Below are positions 47,627-57,529 of a stretch of DNA of 64,000 nucleotides, in pieces (the stretch's first letter is position 1; every line of letters begins with the position of its first letter). The notes beneath the pieces are model-generated. The model did no database searches, was not told where the DNA came from, and saw only the letters and a program-made list of their open reading frames with translations. The stretch comes from Erwinia sp. SLM-02 (lineage in GTDB: Bacteria > Pseudomonadota > Gammaproteobacteria > Enterobacterales > Enterobacteriaceae), in assembly GCF_037450285.1 (NCBI RefSeq), contig NZ_JAQISN010000002.1, forward strand, positions 124,001 through 188,000, read 5' to 3'. A program made the position numbers and the translations under genes.

Positions 47627-47743
47627 AAGCGGTAAATCCTGCTGCGGGCATGTTGCGACAAAAGGGTTACCGGTGAACGCTCACCGGCGTTGTCAGCGGC
47701 GAAGGCAGAAATCATTCCGCCTCCGCGGTGACCGGTTAAGGCA

Positions 47744-48130
47744 TTACTCTTCGATCGACGCCTGATAGTCGGCGGCGCTGAGCAAGTCATCCAGTTCGGA
47801 GGCATTGCTGGCTTTGATTTTGAACAGCCAGCCGTCGCTGTACGGGTCGCTGTTCACCAGCTCCGGCGAAGATTCCAGCTCGCTGTTAACGGCGATGATT
47901 TCACCGCTCAGTGGCGCATAGATATCAGACGCCGCCTTGACGGACTCCGCAACCGCGCAGTCGTCGCCCTGGGCGTAGGTATTCCCCACCTCCGGCAGGT
48001 CGACAAAGACCATGTCACCCAGCAGCTCCTGGGCATGCTCGGTAATCCCTACGGTATAGCTGCCATCGGCTTCTTTACGCACCCATTCATGGCTGTCACG
48101 GTATTTCAGATCGGTTGGTACATTGCTCAT
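47744..48130 (-). CDS. gcvH: GcvH, lipoyl carrier H-protein
   Basis: A 128-residue biotinyl/lipoyl-type carrier. The lipoylated Lys is in [15 protein letters not shown] (about residue 65). The 117-base gap to gcvP contains a small hairpin CCGGTGA-ACGC-TCACCGG (47670-47687), which may tune mRNA stability of the abundant H-protein. Confidence 0.97.
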   Translation of the reverse strand: MSNVPTDLKYRDSHEWVRKEADGSYTVGITEHAQELLGDMVFVDLPEVGNTYAQGDDCAVAESVKAASDIYAPLSGEIIAVNSELESSPELVNSDPYSDGWLFKIKASNASELDDLLSAADYQASIEE

Positions 48131-48226
48131 CGACGCTCTCCAAAAAAGATAATTCCGCTATACGTTTATGCCGCCGGCGCGTTTTACAGCCCCTGTCCGG
48201 CATCAACAGGACGGGTAGATTCAGAT

Positions 48227-49324
48227 TTATTTTGTTACCGGTTTACCGGCGCGGACAAAAACGGGTTTGGTCACCTGCACCGGCACTTCGCGGTTGCGAA
48301 TCTGCACGATGGCCTGTTCGCCGATGCCGGCAGGAACCCGCGCCAGCGCAATGCTGTAGCCCAGCGTCGGGGAAAACGATCCGCTGGTGATAACCCCTTC
48401 ACGCGGGTTGCCGTCGGCGTCGGTGAAACGCACCGGCAGTTCGTTGCGCAGCACGCCTTTTTCGGTCATCACCAGCCCCACCAGCTGCTCGGTGCCGCTC
48501 TTACGCTGGGATTCCAGCGCTTCACGCCCAATAAATTCGCGGTCGGCCGGTTCCCAGGCGATGGTCCAGCCCATATTGGCCGCCAGCGGAGAGACGCCTT
48601 CATCCATCTCCTGCCCATACAGATTCATGCCCGCTTCCAGCCTGAGCGTGTCGCGTGCTCCCAGACCCGCGGGCTTGACGCCCGCCGCCAGCAGCCGTTG
48701 CCAGAACGACACAACCTGGTCGGACGGCAGGGCAATTTCATAGCCCGCTTCGCCGGTGTAACCGGTAGTGGCAATAAACAAATCGCCCGCCTGCACGCCG
48801 AAGAACGGCTTCATACCGCTGACCGCCGCACGCTGCGCGTCATCAAAAAGCGTCTGCGCTTTCTGCTGAGCATTCGGCCCCTGCACCGCCACCAGCGCTA
48901 AATCATCACGCTCGTGGATATCGATGCCGTAAGGTGCCGCATGTTCGGTAATCCACGCCAGATCCTTCTCGCGCGTGGCGGAGTTCACCACCAGGCGGAA
49001 AAAGTCTTCGCTCATAAAGTAAACAATCAGATCGTCAATGACGCCAGCGGAGGCGTTCAGCATGCCGGTATAAAGCGCTTTACCCGGCTGAGTCAGCTTT
49101 GCCACGTCGTTCGCCAGCAGATAGCGCAGGAACTCCCGCGTGCGGGCGCCGTGCAGATCGACAATGGTCATATGCGAAACGTCGAACATCCCGGCATCGG
49201 TGCGTACCGCGTGATGTTCATCAATCTGCGACCCATAATGCAGCGGCATCATCCAGCCGTGAAAGTCCACCATGCGCGCACCGCAGGCTTGATGCTGTTC
49301 GAACAACGGGGTTTGCTGAGTCAT
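48227..49324 (-). CDS. gcvT: GcvT, aminomethyltransferase (T-protein)
   Basis: A 365-residue folate-dependent enzyme (E. coli 364) that releases ammonia from the aminomethyl-lipoyl arm and forms 5,10-methylene-THF. Conserved segments are [30 protein letters not shown] and [13 protein letters not shown] 49324 is chosen on alignment; the nine upstream codons do not match the family. First gene of gcvTHP. Confidence 0.96.
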   Translation of the reverse strand: MTQQTPLFEQHQACGARMVDFHGWMMPLHYGSQIDEHHAVRTDAGMFDVSHMTIVDLHGARTREFLRYLLANDVAKLTQPGKALYTGMLNASAGVIDDLIVYFMSEDFFRLVVNSATREKDLAWITEHAAPYGIDIHERDDLALVAVQGPNAQQKAQTLFDDAQRAAVSGMKPFFGVQAGDLFIATTGYTGEAGYEIALPSDQVVSFWQRLLAAGVKPAGLGARDTLRLEAGMNLYGQEMDEGVSPLAANMGWTIAWEPADREFIGREALESQRKSGTEQLVGLVMTEKGVLRNELPVRFTDADGNPREGVITSGSFSPTLGYSIALARVPAGIGEQAIVQIRNREVPVQVTKPVFVRAGKPVTK

Positions 49325-49800
49325 AGTCTTCCTGTGCTGTCTGTCCGCCATCCTTGTGGATGCAGGGTGATTGACGCGCCCGTTTACCGCTCGTTAGCGG
49401 CCTGACGCAAACGTTATCTTGGCTTTGAACTTACCACCGAAAATGGCAATTAACCATAAGTTAAACGGGGTCGAAATCACAGTTCGGCAATAAAGCCCCT
49501 GAACTCACTGCCAGTATCTATCGCTGGATTTCTGGAAAAACGCACACAAAACCCGCAATAAATCGGCTTAAACGCAGATGAATCACAAAGATTCCGCATT
49601 CGATGTATAAAAAACAACTTCCTGAATTTTGTTATCGCATTATTAAAAATAATGCGAATGGGCGCGTGAAATTAGAATAATTCAAACGAAGCACAATGAT
49701 GGGGCGGCGGGTGCACCATTGGTGCAAGGGAAGATAAAACGGTGAAAAATTACGGGAAAACAACTGACAATTAGGGCTGAGTTAGTTGCGGGTATCTCAT
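49325..49800 (-). promoter_or_regulatory. Upstream control region of gcvTHP
   Basis: A long AT-rich leader precedes gcvT, as in E. coli where GcvA, Lrp and PurR act far upstream. The perfect dyad TGCACCA-T-TGGTGCA is at 49712-49726. Its 3-base centre between TGCACC and GGTGCA is shorter than in NtrC sites. No individual site is assigned with confidence and no glycine riboswitch was recognised. Confidence 0.4.
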
Positions 49801-49838
49801 GCGATTGATGTTGATGCGCTGGCAATTCTGCGCCCGCT

Positions 49839-50036
49839 GACCCGCCGCTACGCCTGCCGGTCGGTCCTCGCGCCACGCTTCGCGTGGTGCCTTCGGTTAC
49901 GGCATCCAGCCTGCCGGACCGGCTAAGACGGGCGTCCTGCCCGGCTTAGCCTGACGCCAGCTTCCCTGCTGGCGTCTCCTGGCCTGATGCCTCCACCTCA
50001 GCGCTGCGGATTGCCCGTCTGGCGCAGCGGCGGGTC
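49839..50036. repeat. Nested palindrome, core family 1, inverted copy
   Basis: Outer arms GACCCGCCGCT/AGCGGCGGGTC (49839-49849, 50026-50036). Read on the minus strand, the inside carries the family core: GGCAATCCGCAGCGCTGAG, GCCGGGCAGGACGCCCGTCT (49926-49945) and GCGCGAGGACCG. It contains an additional inner hairpin, GACGCCAGC...GCTGGCGTC. Confidence 0.8.
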
Positions 50037-50166
50037 ATCTTTACGGCTATGTGATGGCTTTTTTAATCAGGAATAAAACGAAGATGGCCCATTGGGGCAA
50101 ATCAAAGTCTCAACCCATTAAACGAATGTGCCGGACTTTTTCAGGCGACGCAGAAGTCACTAAGCG

Positions 50167-50362
50167 AACCGGCGGCTCCCTCGAGCGGGCAATCCACAGC
50201 GCTGAACGGAGTGAGGAAGCTCGTATGAGCCAGCAGGACGCTGGCGAAAGAGGCGGCCGGGGCAGGACGCCCCGTCTGCCCCGCTACGAAGGCTGGCGAG
50301 TGAAGTGAAGGCATCGCGCAAAGCGCGACGCGAGGACCGCCCGGACGAGGGAGCCGCCGGTT
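50167..50362. repeat. Nested palindrome, core family 1, direct copy
   Basis: Perfect 17-bp outer arms AACCGGCGGCTCCCTCG/CGAGGGAGCCGCCGGTT (50167-50183, 50346-50362) enclose GGGCAATCCACAGCGCTGAA, GGGCAGGACGCCCCGTCTG and GACGCGAGGACCGCCCGG. It lies head-to-head with the preceding copy, 130 bases away, downstream of ubiI. Confidence 0.85.
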
Positions 50363-50457
50363 AGCGTGCGCACCGCATCCAGAAAACAACCAGGTTAAAG
50401 CGCTCACACAGCATTCAGCTCACGGCCCACATCAGAACAAATCAAAGTCCCGCCCCG

Positions 50458-51660
50458 TCAACGCAGCCACTCGGGCAAATCATGCAGCCCCATCGCCTGC
50501 TTCAGCAGCTTAGGCTTCACGCCCGGCAGCTTATCCGCCAGCGCCAGCCCGACATCACGCAACAGCTTCTTCGCCGGATTATTACCGTTAAACAGCTCGC
50601 GGAACCCCTGCATGCTGGCCAGCATCAGCGCCGCACTGTGCTTGCGGCTGCGCTCGTAGCGCCTGAGATACAGATGCTCGCCGATATCCCTGCCCTGCAG
50701 ATGCAGGCGGCGGATCTCACCGATCAGCTCCGCGGCATCCATAAAGCCAAGGTTCACACCCTGCCCCGCCAGCGGATGAATGGTGTGGGCGGCATCGCCC
50801 ACCAGCGCCAGACGGTGAGCGGCAAAACTGCGTGCAAAGCGCCCCATCAGCGGGAATACCTGGCGATCGCTTTCCAGCTTGCAAAGCCCCAGGCGCAGAT
50901 CAAAATGCACCGATAGCTGCTGGTTGAACACCTCTTCCGGCATCGACTGCAGCCGCGTGGCTTCCTGCGGCGGCAGCGACCAGACGATTGAACACAAATG
51001 CGGATCGCTCAACGGCAGGAAGGCCAGAATACCTTCACCGTGGAACACCTGCCGGGCCACCGCATCGTGCGGTTTCTCGGTGCGGATATTGGCCACCAGC
51101 GCATGATGCTGATAATCCCAGAAGGTGAGCGGGATATCTGCTTTATTCCGCAGCCACGAGTTCGCACCGTCGGCGGCCACCAGCAGACGCGCGGTCATCA
51201 TGCTGCCGTCTTTCAGCGTCACAAACGCTTCGTTATCGCCAAAGGCAACCTGCTGCAGTTCAGCAGGGGAAATCAGGGTAATATCACTCAGGCTCTCTGC
51301 CCGCTGCCACAGCGCCTGATGGATCACGCGGTTTTCAATAATATGCCCGAGGTGCGACAGGTCCTGCTGCTCATCGTCAAAGGCAATATGACCAAAGCTG
51401 TCGCGATCCCACACTTCCATGCCGTGATAGGCGCTGGCACGCGTGGCCAGGATAGTGCTCCAGACGCCAAGATGCTGTAACAGGCGCTCACTGGCGGCGT
51501 TAATCGCCGAAACGCGCAGCGCGTGGGGTGCATCCGCAGCCGCAGCAACCGGCGCTTCGCGCTCCAGCACCGCGACACGCAGGCCGCTTCCCTGCAGACC
51601 ACAGGCCACCGCAAGTCCGACCATACCGCCACCGGCGACGATGACATCAAATGTTTGCAT
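50458..51660 (-). CDS. ubiI: UbiI (VisC), 2-polyprenylphenol C5-hydroxylase
   Basis: A 400-residue FAD monooxygenase that hydroxylates C5 of the ubiquinone precursor. FAD motifs are GGGMVGLAVACGLQGSGL at the N-terminus and GDAAHTIHPLAGQGVNLGFM (about residues 282-301). It follows ubiH by 13 bases in the pepP-ubiH-ubiI operon. Confidence 0.95.
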   Translation of the reverse strand: MQTFDVIVAGGGMVGLAVACGLQGSGLRVAVLEREAPVAAAADAPHALRVSAINAASERLLQHLGVWSTILATRASAYHGMEVWDRDSFGHIAFDDEQQDLSHLGHIIENRVIHQALWQRAESLSDITLISPAELQQVAFGDNEAFVTLKDGSMMTARLLVAADGANSWLRNKADIPLTFWDYQHHALVANIRTEKPHDAVARQVFHGEGILAFLPLSDPHLCSIVWSLPPQEATRLQSMPEEVFNQQLSVHFDLRLGLCKLESDRQVFPLMGRFARSFAAHRLALVGDAAHTIHPLAGQGVNLGFMDAAELIGEIRRLHLQGRDIGEHLYLRRYERSRKHSAALMLASMQGFRELFNGNNPAKKLLRDVGLALADKLPGVKPKLLKQAMGLHDLPEWLR

Positions 51661-51673
51661 TACTGCTTTCTCC

Positions 51674-52852
51674 TCAACGCTTGACCCAGCCTAACGTGCG
51701 CTCGGCCAGCAAATTACGTAACGGCGGCAGATGATCCATCGCCAGCAGCCCCAGATTGCGCCCTACCGTCAGCGGCAGGTAGCGGTTGGCAAACAGCCGG
51801 ACCAGGCCATCGGTCACGCCAATCGTGGCCTGCACGTCCGGCTGGCGGCGCTGCTGATAGTGATGCAGAGTCACGTACTCGCCCACGCCCTGCCCGCTGC
51901 GCCAGGCGGCAGCCACCGTCTCGGCCAGCGACATCACATCGCGAATGCCCAAATTGAATCCCTGCCCGGCGATGGGATGCAGCGTCTGAGCGGCATTGCC
52001 CACCAGCGCAAGGCGGTGAGAAATATGCTGTGCGGCCGTTTGCAGCTGGAGCGGATAGCTGTGGCGCTGGCCGACCTGGGTGAACCGCCCCAGACGCCAG
52101 CCGAAGGCGCGCTGCAGCTCGCTGAGAAAGCGCTCATCGCTCCAACCGTCCACCGCGCTTTTCTGCGCCAGCGGGTGGCACCACACCAGCGAGCAACGGC
52201 CGCCGGACATCGGCAGCAGCGCCAGCGGACCGTGTTCGGTAAATCGCTCAAATGCCTGACCACCGTGGGGTATCTGGGTGGACACATTGGCAATCACCGC
52301 TACCTGCCGGTAATCCTCACTGCGCCACTGCATCCCACAGGCCGCCGCGACACGGGAACGTGTGCCGTCGGCGGCGACCAGTAAGTCGGCATCCAGCACC
52401 TCACCGTTGTCCAGGGTCACGCTGACCTGCTGCCGGGTACGCACCACGTCCGCCACGGTGTTCGGGCAGCGCAGCGTGATGCCGGGTGCCTGCTTCAGTC
52501 GGGCAAACAGCCGCTGCCCAACGTCGTGCAGTTCCACCACGTGACCCAGTGCCGGAAGGCCATAGTCGGCAGCATCCAGTGAAACAAAACTGGCATGACC
52601 GCGATCGCTAACGTGAACGCGGGTAATCGGGGTGGCGCAGGACTGCAGCGCCGACCATAAATCTATTGCCGCCAGCTGTTGGCTTGTGCCTTCAGCAAGG
52701 GCAATCGCCCGCCCGTCAAAACCGGGATGCGTCCGGCTTTCAGGTTCCCTGGCTTCAACCAGCGTGACCGCCAGCTGTCCCTGAGTCAGATGAGAGATCG
52801 CCAGAGCCAGCGTTGCGCCGGCCATTCCTCCCCCTGCAATTATTATGCTCAT
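51674..52852 (-). CDS. ubiH: UbiH, 2-octaprenyl-6-methoxyphenol C1-hydroxylase
   Basis: A 392-residue FAD monooxygenase (E. coli 392), paralogous to UbiI, acting at ring C1 in ubiquinone synthesis. GGGMAGATLALAISHL binds FAD, and GNAAQTLHPIAGQGFNLGIRD is the second site. The start overlaps the pepP stop by 4 bases. Confidence 0.95.
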   Translation of the reverse strand: MSIIIAGGGMAGATLALAISHLTQGQLAVTLVEAREPESRTHPGFDGRAIALAEGTSQQLAAIDLWSALQSCATPITRVHVSDRGHASFVSLDAADYGLPALGHVVELHDVGQRLFARLKQAPGITLRCPNTVADVVRTRQQVSVTLDNGEVLDADLLVAADGTRSRVAAACGMQWRSEDYRQVAVIANVSTQIPHGGQAFERFTEHGPLALLPMSGGRCSLVWCHPLAQKSAVDGWSDERFLSELQRAFGWRLGRFTQVGQRHSYPLQLQTAAQHISHRLALVGNAAQTLHPIAGQGFNLGIRDVMSLAETVAAAWRSGQGVGEYVTLHHYQQRRQPDVQATIGVTDGLVRLFANRYLPLTVGRNLGLLAMDHLPPLRNLLAERTLGWVKR

Positions 52853-54165
52853 TGCTGCTTCGCTGCCGCCATCAGTGCTTCGATTTCATCGGCATCTTTT
52901 ACCACCGTATCGGTCAGGTTTTCGTTGCCGTCCGTGGTGATAATGATGTCATCCTCAATACGAATGCCGATACCGCGATACTGAGCGGGAACATCGGCAT
53001 CCGGCGCGATATACAGACCCGGTTCAATAGTCAGTACCATACCCGGCTCAAGAAGACGGTCGCGATCCACGCCGTAGTGGCCGACGTCATGCACGTCCAG
53101 CCCCAGCCAGTGGCTCAGGCCATGCATAAAGAACGGACGGTGCGCCTGTTCCGCAATCAGCGTATCGACATCACCGTGCAGAATGCCCAGCTCCACCAGG
53201 CCGCTGACCATAATCGACACCACTTCCGCCGTCACTTCGCGGATGCTGGTGCCGGGGCGATACAGCTCCAGCGCTTTGTACAGCGATGCCAGTACGATGT
53301 CGTAGATCTCACGCTGCGCAGCGGTGAATTTGCCGCCGACCGGGAAGGTACGGGTAATATCACCGGCGTAGCCCTGGTACTCGCAGCCGGCATCGATCAG
53401 CACCAGCTGACCCTCGCGCATCTGACTTTCATTTTCGGTGTAGTGCAGAATACAGCCGTTTTCACCGGCACCGACAATGGTGTTATAGGATGGGAAGCGC
53501 GCCCCGTGGCGGTTAAATTCATGATGAATTTCGCCTTCCAGCTGGTATTCGTACATCCCGGGGCGCGACTGCTGCATGGCCCGCGTGTGCGCCAGCGCGC
53601 TGATGCGGCCAGCCTCGCGCAGCACCGCCTGCTCTTCGGCTGATTTAATCAGGCGCATCTCATGTACCCACGGACGCCAGTCGGTCAGCGTTGCCGGAGC
53701 GGAAAGATTCTGACGCGAACCACGGCGCAGTTTTTCGAGGGCGCTGAACACAATCTCATCCATCTGCCCATACTGGCCCTGGGCGTGATACACCACGTCC
53801 AGCCCGTTAAGCAGCAGATGCAGCTGCTCGCCCATCTCGCCCCACGGCAGTGCACGATCGACGCCAAGCGCCTGCGGTGCCGCATCCTGACCCAGCCGAC
53901 GACCAAACCAGATCTCAGCGGTGAGATCGCGCACGCGGTTAAACAGCACGCTGTGGTTATGGCTCTCGTCGCTTTTAATCAGGATCAGTACCGCTTCCGG
54001 CTCGTTAAATCCGGTGAAGTACCAGAAATCACTGTTTTGCCGATAAGGATATTCGCTGTCGTTACTGCGCGTCGCTTCCGGCGCGGCAAAAATCAGTGCC
54101 GCACTGCCGGGGGCCATTTTCGCTAACAGCGCCTGGCGACGGCGTAAAAATTCCTGCTGGGTCAT
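52849..54165 (-). CDS. pepP: PepP, Xaa-Pro aminopeptidase II
   Basis: A 438-residue (E. coli 441) manganese-dependent aminopeptidase P removing N-terminal residues next to proline. Metal ligands occur in DAGCEYQGYAGDITRTF, HGLSHWLGLDVHD, TIEPGLY and RIEDDI. Operon ygfB-pepP-ubiH-ubiI is conserved. Confidence 0.96.
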   Translation of the reverse strand: MTQQEFLRRRQALLAKMAPGSAALIFAAPEATRSNDSEYPYRQNSDFWYFTGFNEPEAVLILIKSDESHNHSVLFNRVRDLTAEIWFGRRLGQDAAPQALGVDRALPWGEMGEQLHLLLNGLDVVYHAQGQYGQMDEIVFSALEKLRRGSRQNLSAPATLTDWRPWVHEMRLIKSAEEQAVLREAGRISALAHTRAMQQSRPGMYEYQLEGEIHHEFNRHGARFPSYNTIVGAGENGCILHYTENESQMREGQLVLIDAGCEYQGYAGDITRTFPVGGKFTAAQREIYDIVLASLYKALELYRPGTSIREVTAEVVSIMVSGLVELGILHGDVDTLIAEQAHRPFFMHGLSHWLGLDVHDVGHYGVDRDRLLEPGMVLTIEPGLYIAPDADVPAQYRGIGIRIEDDIIITTDGNENLTDTVVKDADEIEALMAAAKQQ

Positions 54166-54220
54166 TTGCTCTCCTTAGTTACGGATCCACCGCATGCCGG
54201 CCTTCAGGGCACGCTTTTGC

Positions 54221-54799
54221 TTAATGCAGGGTTGGCTTTTGCACGACCACGTTGGTGGGTACAGAACGGGTGAAGGTATCGTGGCACAGCAGCGCGGCAA
54301 CGCGCACGTACTCGATAACCTCTTCCAGCGACTGCTCCAGCTCGTCCTGATCTTCATCTTCGTCGTAGCCCAACTGAGCAATGGTACGCAGATCGTCAAT
54401 GGCTTCGCCAGTTTCACCCTTCACTTTATCCAGCTTCGGCTGGGTCACGCCCAGGCCCAGCAGGAAATGGTTCACCCATCCCGCCAGCGCGTCGGCGCGA
54501 TCGAAGACGGTGATGTCTTCATCGTCAGGCAGGTAAAGCTGGAACAGGAAACCGTCCTCTTCAAGCGAATCACCAATCGCCTGATGAAGCTCCTGCAGCG
54601 GCAGCGACAGCGACTGGGAGAAAGCCATGCCTTCATTGGTCAGGTCATGAACCAGCGCCTGCCAGCTGCTGTCCTGGTTGCCGCCGCACAGAAGACCGCT
54701 GATCAGACCGTGCATTTCGGCGGGGGTCATACCCACGCCCTGCTGTGTAAGTGCTGAAGCCAGAGTGTTGTATCCCGGCATTACGTTAGATAGTGACAT
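54221..54799 (-). CDS. ygfB: YgfB, UPF0149 family protein
   Basis: A 192-residue acidic, all-helical cytosolic protein of the YecA/YgfB family, with GLICGLLCGGN (here [11 protein letters not shown]) near residue 30-40 and a C-terminal [17 protein letters not shown] acidic region. In Pseudomonas the homologue modulates ampD-type gene expression; its role in enterobacteria is unknown. Divergent from zapA, first gene toward pepP. Confidence 0.92.
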   Translation of the reverse strand: MSLSNVMPGYNTLASALTQQGVGMTPAEMHGLISGLLCGGNQDSSWQALVHDLTNEGMAFSQSLSLPLQELHQAIGDSLEEDGFLFQLYLPDDEDITVFDRADALAGWVNHFLLGLGVTQPKLDKVKGETGEAIDDLRTIAQLGYDEDEDQDELEQSLEEVIEYVRVAALLCHDTFTRSVPTNVVVQKPTLH

Positions 54800-54971
54800 T
54801 CGTTTTCGTCATCGTTGGCTGAATAAGTTCGTGTTATGCTACCACCAGGTACCTCAAGGATTCCATTAAAGGGGTTGTTTCTTCTCTCAGGGGTAGTTTA
54901 TAGTGTCGCCCCTCCCGGCCCATTGCGTGGTAAGGGTGTTTGCGGGCGCAGTATTCAGTCAGGAAGGTGGC

Positions 54972-55301
54972 ATGTCTGCACAACCGGTAGATCTTCAAAT
55001 TTTTGGCCGTTCATTAAGAGTAAATTGTCCGCCCGAACAGCAAGATGCGCTGAATCTGGCTGCCGAAGACCTCAATCAACGGTTGCAAGACTTAAAAGTT
55101 CGCACTAGAGTCACAAATACAGAGCAGCTGGTATTTATTGCGGCACTGAATATTTGCCATGAACTGGCGCAGGAAAAAGTCAAAACACGCGACTATGCGT
55201 CTAACATGGAGCAGCGTATTCGCATGCTGCAGCAGACCATTGAGCAGGCATTACTTGAGCAAGGTCGCATTACTGAACGTACAGGTGCGAAGTTCGAATA
55301 A
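54972..55301 (+). CDS. zapA: ZapA, FtsZ-ring-associated protein
   Basis: A 109-residue protein (E. coli length) that bundles FtsZ filaments. It has an N-terminal globular part ([15 protein letters not shown]) and a long C-terminal coiled coil ([20 protein letters not shown]). AGGAAGG lies about 6 bases before the ATG. It precedes ssrS as in E. coli. Confidence 0.96.
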   Translation: MSAQPVDLQIFGRSLRVNCPPEQQDALNLAAEDLNQRLQDLKVRTRVTNTEQLVFIAALNICHELAQEKVKTRDYASNMEQRIRMLQQTIEQALLEQGRITERTGAKFE

Positions 55302-55343
55302 CACTTTGGCGTTACCTGTGATAGAGTGACGGTGAAGTACAAA

Positions 55344-55529
55344 ATTTCTCTGAGATGTTTGCAAGCGGGCCAGTCCCCTGAGCCGATATTTCATACCAAA
55401 CAGAGTGTGGCGCTCTGTAACCTGTGAGCATGCCCGGCTCGTCCGGGAAGCCTGATGGTTACGACGGCATACTCACCTTGAACCAAGGGTTCAAGGGTTA
55501 CAGCCTGCGGCGGCATCTCGGAGATTCCC
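55344..55529 (+). ncRNA. ssrS: 6S RNA
   Basis: This 186-base segment begins ATTTCTCTGAGATGT and ends CGGAGATTCCC, pairing as the closing stem. It contains the conserved AGTCCCCTGAGCCGATATTT and CCTTGAACCAAGGGTTCAAG segments of enterobacterial 6S RNA, which sequesters sigma-70 RNA polymerase in stationary phase. Located between zapA and ygfA, the conserved arrangement. Confidence 0.97.
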
Positions 55530-55620
55530 ACTTTTTATCTGCTTTACTCTTCCTTCTGCACGGTTTCTTTTCTACGCTAACGGCACTCAATGGCATCGTT
55601 CAACGGAGTCAGCCCACGCG

Positions 55621-56208
55621 ATGAGCCTTAATCTTCTCGACCGTCAGGATATCCGTACCCACGTTCGCCATCTTCGTCGCGGCCTCAGCGATGAGCAACA
55701 GCAGCTGGCTGCGGTTCAGGCAGCGGAACACGCGCTCAGCTTTGCACCGCTGGCGCGGGCTAAAAATATCGCGCTGTTCCTTTCCGTTGACGGTGAACTG
55801 AATACCCGGCCGCTGATTGCCAAACTGTGGCAGCGAAAGCAGCAGGTTTACCTCCCCGTACTGCACCCCTTCTCTCCCGGAAACCTGCTGTTCATCCGCT
55901 ATGACGAACAGACCGAACTGAAAAAAAACCGTCTGCGCATCCCTGAGCCGCCGCTGGATATCCGCAACCTGCTGCCGCTGAGCGAGCTGGACGTGCTGCT
56001 GGTGCCGCTGGTGGCGTTTGATGCAGAGGGCCAGCGCCTCGGCATGGGCGGCGGGTTCTACGACCGCACGCTGCAGAACTGGCAGCAGCATGGCTTTTTA
56101 CCGGTGGGGCTGGCACACGACTGCCAGCAGGTGGAAAAAATCCCGACGGCAGCGTGGGATATCCCGCTCCCAGCGCTGATTACACCGTCGAAAATCTGGC
56201 AGTGGTGA
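55621..56208 (+). CDS. ygfA: YgfA (Fau), 5-formyltetrahydrofolate cyclo-ligase
   Basis: A 195-residue enzyme that recycles 5-formyl-THF to 5,10-methenyl-THF using ATP. C-terminal signature VAFDAEGQRLGMGGGFYDRTL and the basic N-terminal HVRHLRRGLS are typical. It is co-transcribed with 6S RNA in E. coli and is linked to persister formation there. It is longer than E. coli YgfA (182) by an N-terminal extension; an internal start is possible. Confidence 0.94.
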   Translation: MSLNLLDRQDIRTHVRHLRRGLSDEQQQLAAVQAAEHALSFAPLARAKNIALFLSVDGELNTRPLIAKLWQRKQQVYLPVLHPFSPGNLLFIRYDEQTELKKNRLRIPEPPLDIRNLLPLSELDVLLVPLVAFDAEGQRLGMGGGFYDRTLQNWQQHGFLPVGLAHDCQQVEKIPTAAWDIPLPALITPSKIWQW

Positions 56209-56211
56209 GAT

Positions 56212-56240
56212 AAAAAAAGGCGACCCGAAGGTCGCCTTTA
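56212..56240. terminator. Bidirectional terminator between ygfA and serA
   Basis: The stem AAAGGCGACC/GGTCGCCTTT (56216-56225, 56230-56239) with a CGAA tetraloop has an A run before it and T after it, so it can stop transcription from ygfA and from serA. Confidence 0.85.
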
Positions 56241-56290
56241 TTGCGTTTGCTGCCTCAATCTACGGCGAACCCTGCGGCCCGCCAGCGGGA

Positions 56291-57529
56291 TCAGTACAGC
56301 AGGCGCGCGCGGATAGTACCTGGAATCGCCTTCATCAGCTGCAGGGCTTTATCAGCGACTTCCTGCGTGGCATCAACGTCGATTACCACGTAGCCCATCA
56401 GCGGAGTGGTTTGCAGATACTGGGCTGAAATGTTGATACCCTGATCGGCAAAGATCAGGTTGATCGCGGTCAGCACACCAGGGCGGTTTTCATGGATATG
56501 CAGCAGGCGGCTGACGCTGGCACCGTGCATCGGCAGCGAGGCTTCCGGGAAGTTAACCGCAGACAGCGTTGAACCGTTGTCAGAGTATTTCGCCAGCTTA
56601 CCGGCCACTTCAATACCGATGTTTTCCTGCGCTTCCTGAGTTGAACCCCCAATGTGTGGAGTCAGGATAACGTTGTCGAACTCGCACAGCGGTGAGTTAA
56701 ATGGATCGCTGTTGGTCGCCGGCTCTTCCGGGAAGACGTCAATGGCCGCACCCGCCAGGTGTTTATCCGCCAGCACTTTGCACAGCGCAGGGATATCCAC
56801 CACCGTACCGCGCGAGGCGTTGATCAGCAGTGAACCCGGCTTCATCAGCGCCAGCTCTTCCGCACCCATCATGTTCTGCGTGGACTGCGTTTCAGGCACG
56901 TGCAGGCTCACCACATCGCTCATGTTCAGCAGATCGGAAAGGTGCTGGACCTGAGTCGCATTACCCAGCGGCAGCTTGCTTTCGATATCGTAGAAGAACA
57001 CGTGCATGCCCAGGCTTTCAGCCAGCACGCCCAGCTGCATACCGATGTGGCCATAGCCGATGATACCCAGCTTTTTGCCACGCGCTTCAAACGAACCTAC
57101 CGCCAGTTTGTGCCAAACGCCACGGTGCGCCTTGGCGTTTGCCGCCGGCACGCCGCGCAGCATCAGCAGCAGCTCGCCGATAACCAGTTCAGCTACGGAT
57201 CGGGTATTGGAGAAAGGTGCATTAAACACCGGGATACCGCGAATTGCAGCGGCATGCAGGTCAACCTGGTTGGTTCCGATACAGAAGCAGCCTACGGCGA
57301 CCAGCTTTTCAGCGGCGGCGAAGATCTCTTCGGTAAGCTGAGTACGGGAACGCAACCCGATAAAGTGTGCATCGCGAATGGACTCTTTCAGCGCCTCGCT
57401 ATCCAGTGCACCTTTGTGAAATTCAATGTTGGTGTAACCTGCAGCGCGGAGATTATCGACCGCACTCTGATGTACGCCTTCCACCAGCAAGAACTTAATC
57501 TTGTCTTTCTCCAGTGATACTTTTGCCAT
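56291..57529 (-). CDS. serA: SerA, D-3-phosphoglycerate dehydrogenase
   Basis: A 412-residue enzyme (E. coli 410) that commits 3-phosphoglycerate to serine. NAD motif GIIGYGHIGMQLGVLAESLG, catalytic Arg (NASRGTVVD), Glu (DVFPEEP) and His (LTPHIGGST) are present. A C-terminal ACT domain (about residues 335-412) provides serine feedback. Confidence 0.97.
   Translation of the reverse strand: MAKVSLEKDKIKFLLVEGVHQSAVDNLRAAGYTNIEFHKGALDSEALKESIRDAHFIGLRSRTQLTEEIFAAAEKLVAVGCFCIGTNQVDLHAAAIRGIPVFNAPFSNTRSVAELVIGELLLMLRGVPAANAKAHRGVWHKLAVGSFEARGKKLGIIGYGHIGMQLGVLAESLGMHVFFYDIESKLPLGNATQVQHLSDLLNMSDVVSLHVPETQSTQNMMGAEELALMKPGSLLINASRGTVVDIPALCKVLADKHLAGAAIDVFPEEPATNSDPFNSPLCEFDNVILTPHIGGSTQEAQENIGIEVAGKLAKYSDNGSTLSAVNFPEASLPMHGASVSRLLHIHENRPGVLTAINLIFADQGINISAQYLQTTPLMGYVVIDVDATQEVADKALQLMKAIPGTIRARLLY

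Noticed and set aside
49712..49726. Calling the gcvT-upstream dyad an NtrC enhancer
   Set aside because: The spacing between TGCACC and GGTGCA is 3 bases, shorter than in NtrC sites, and no sigma-54 promoter is visible.
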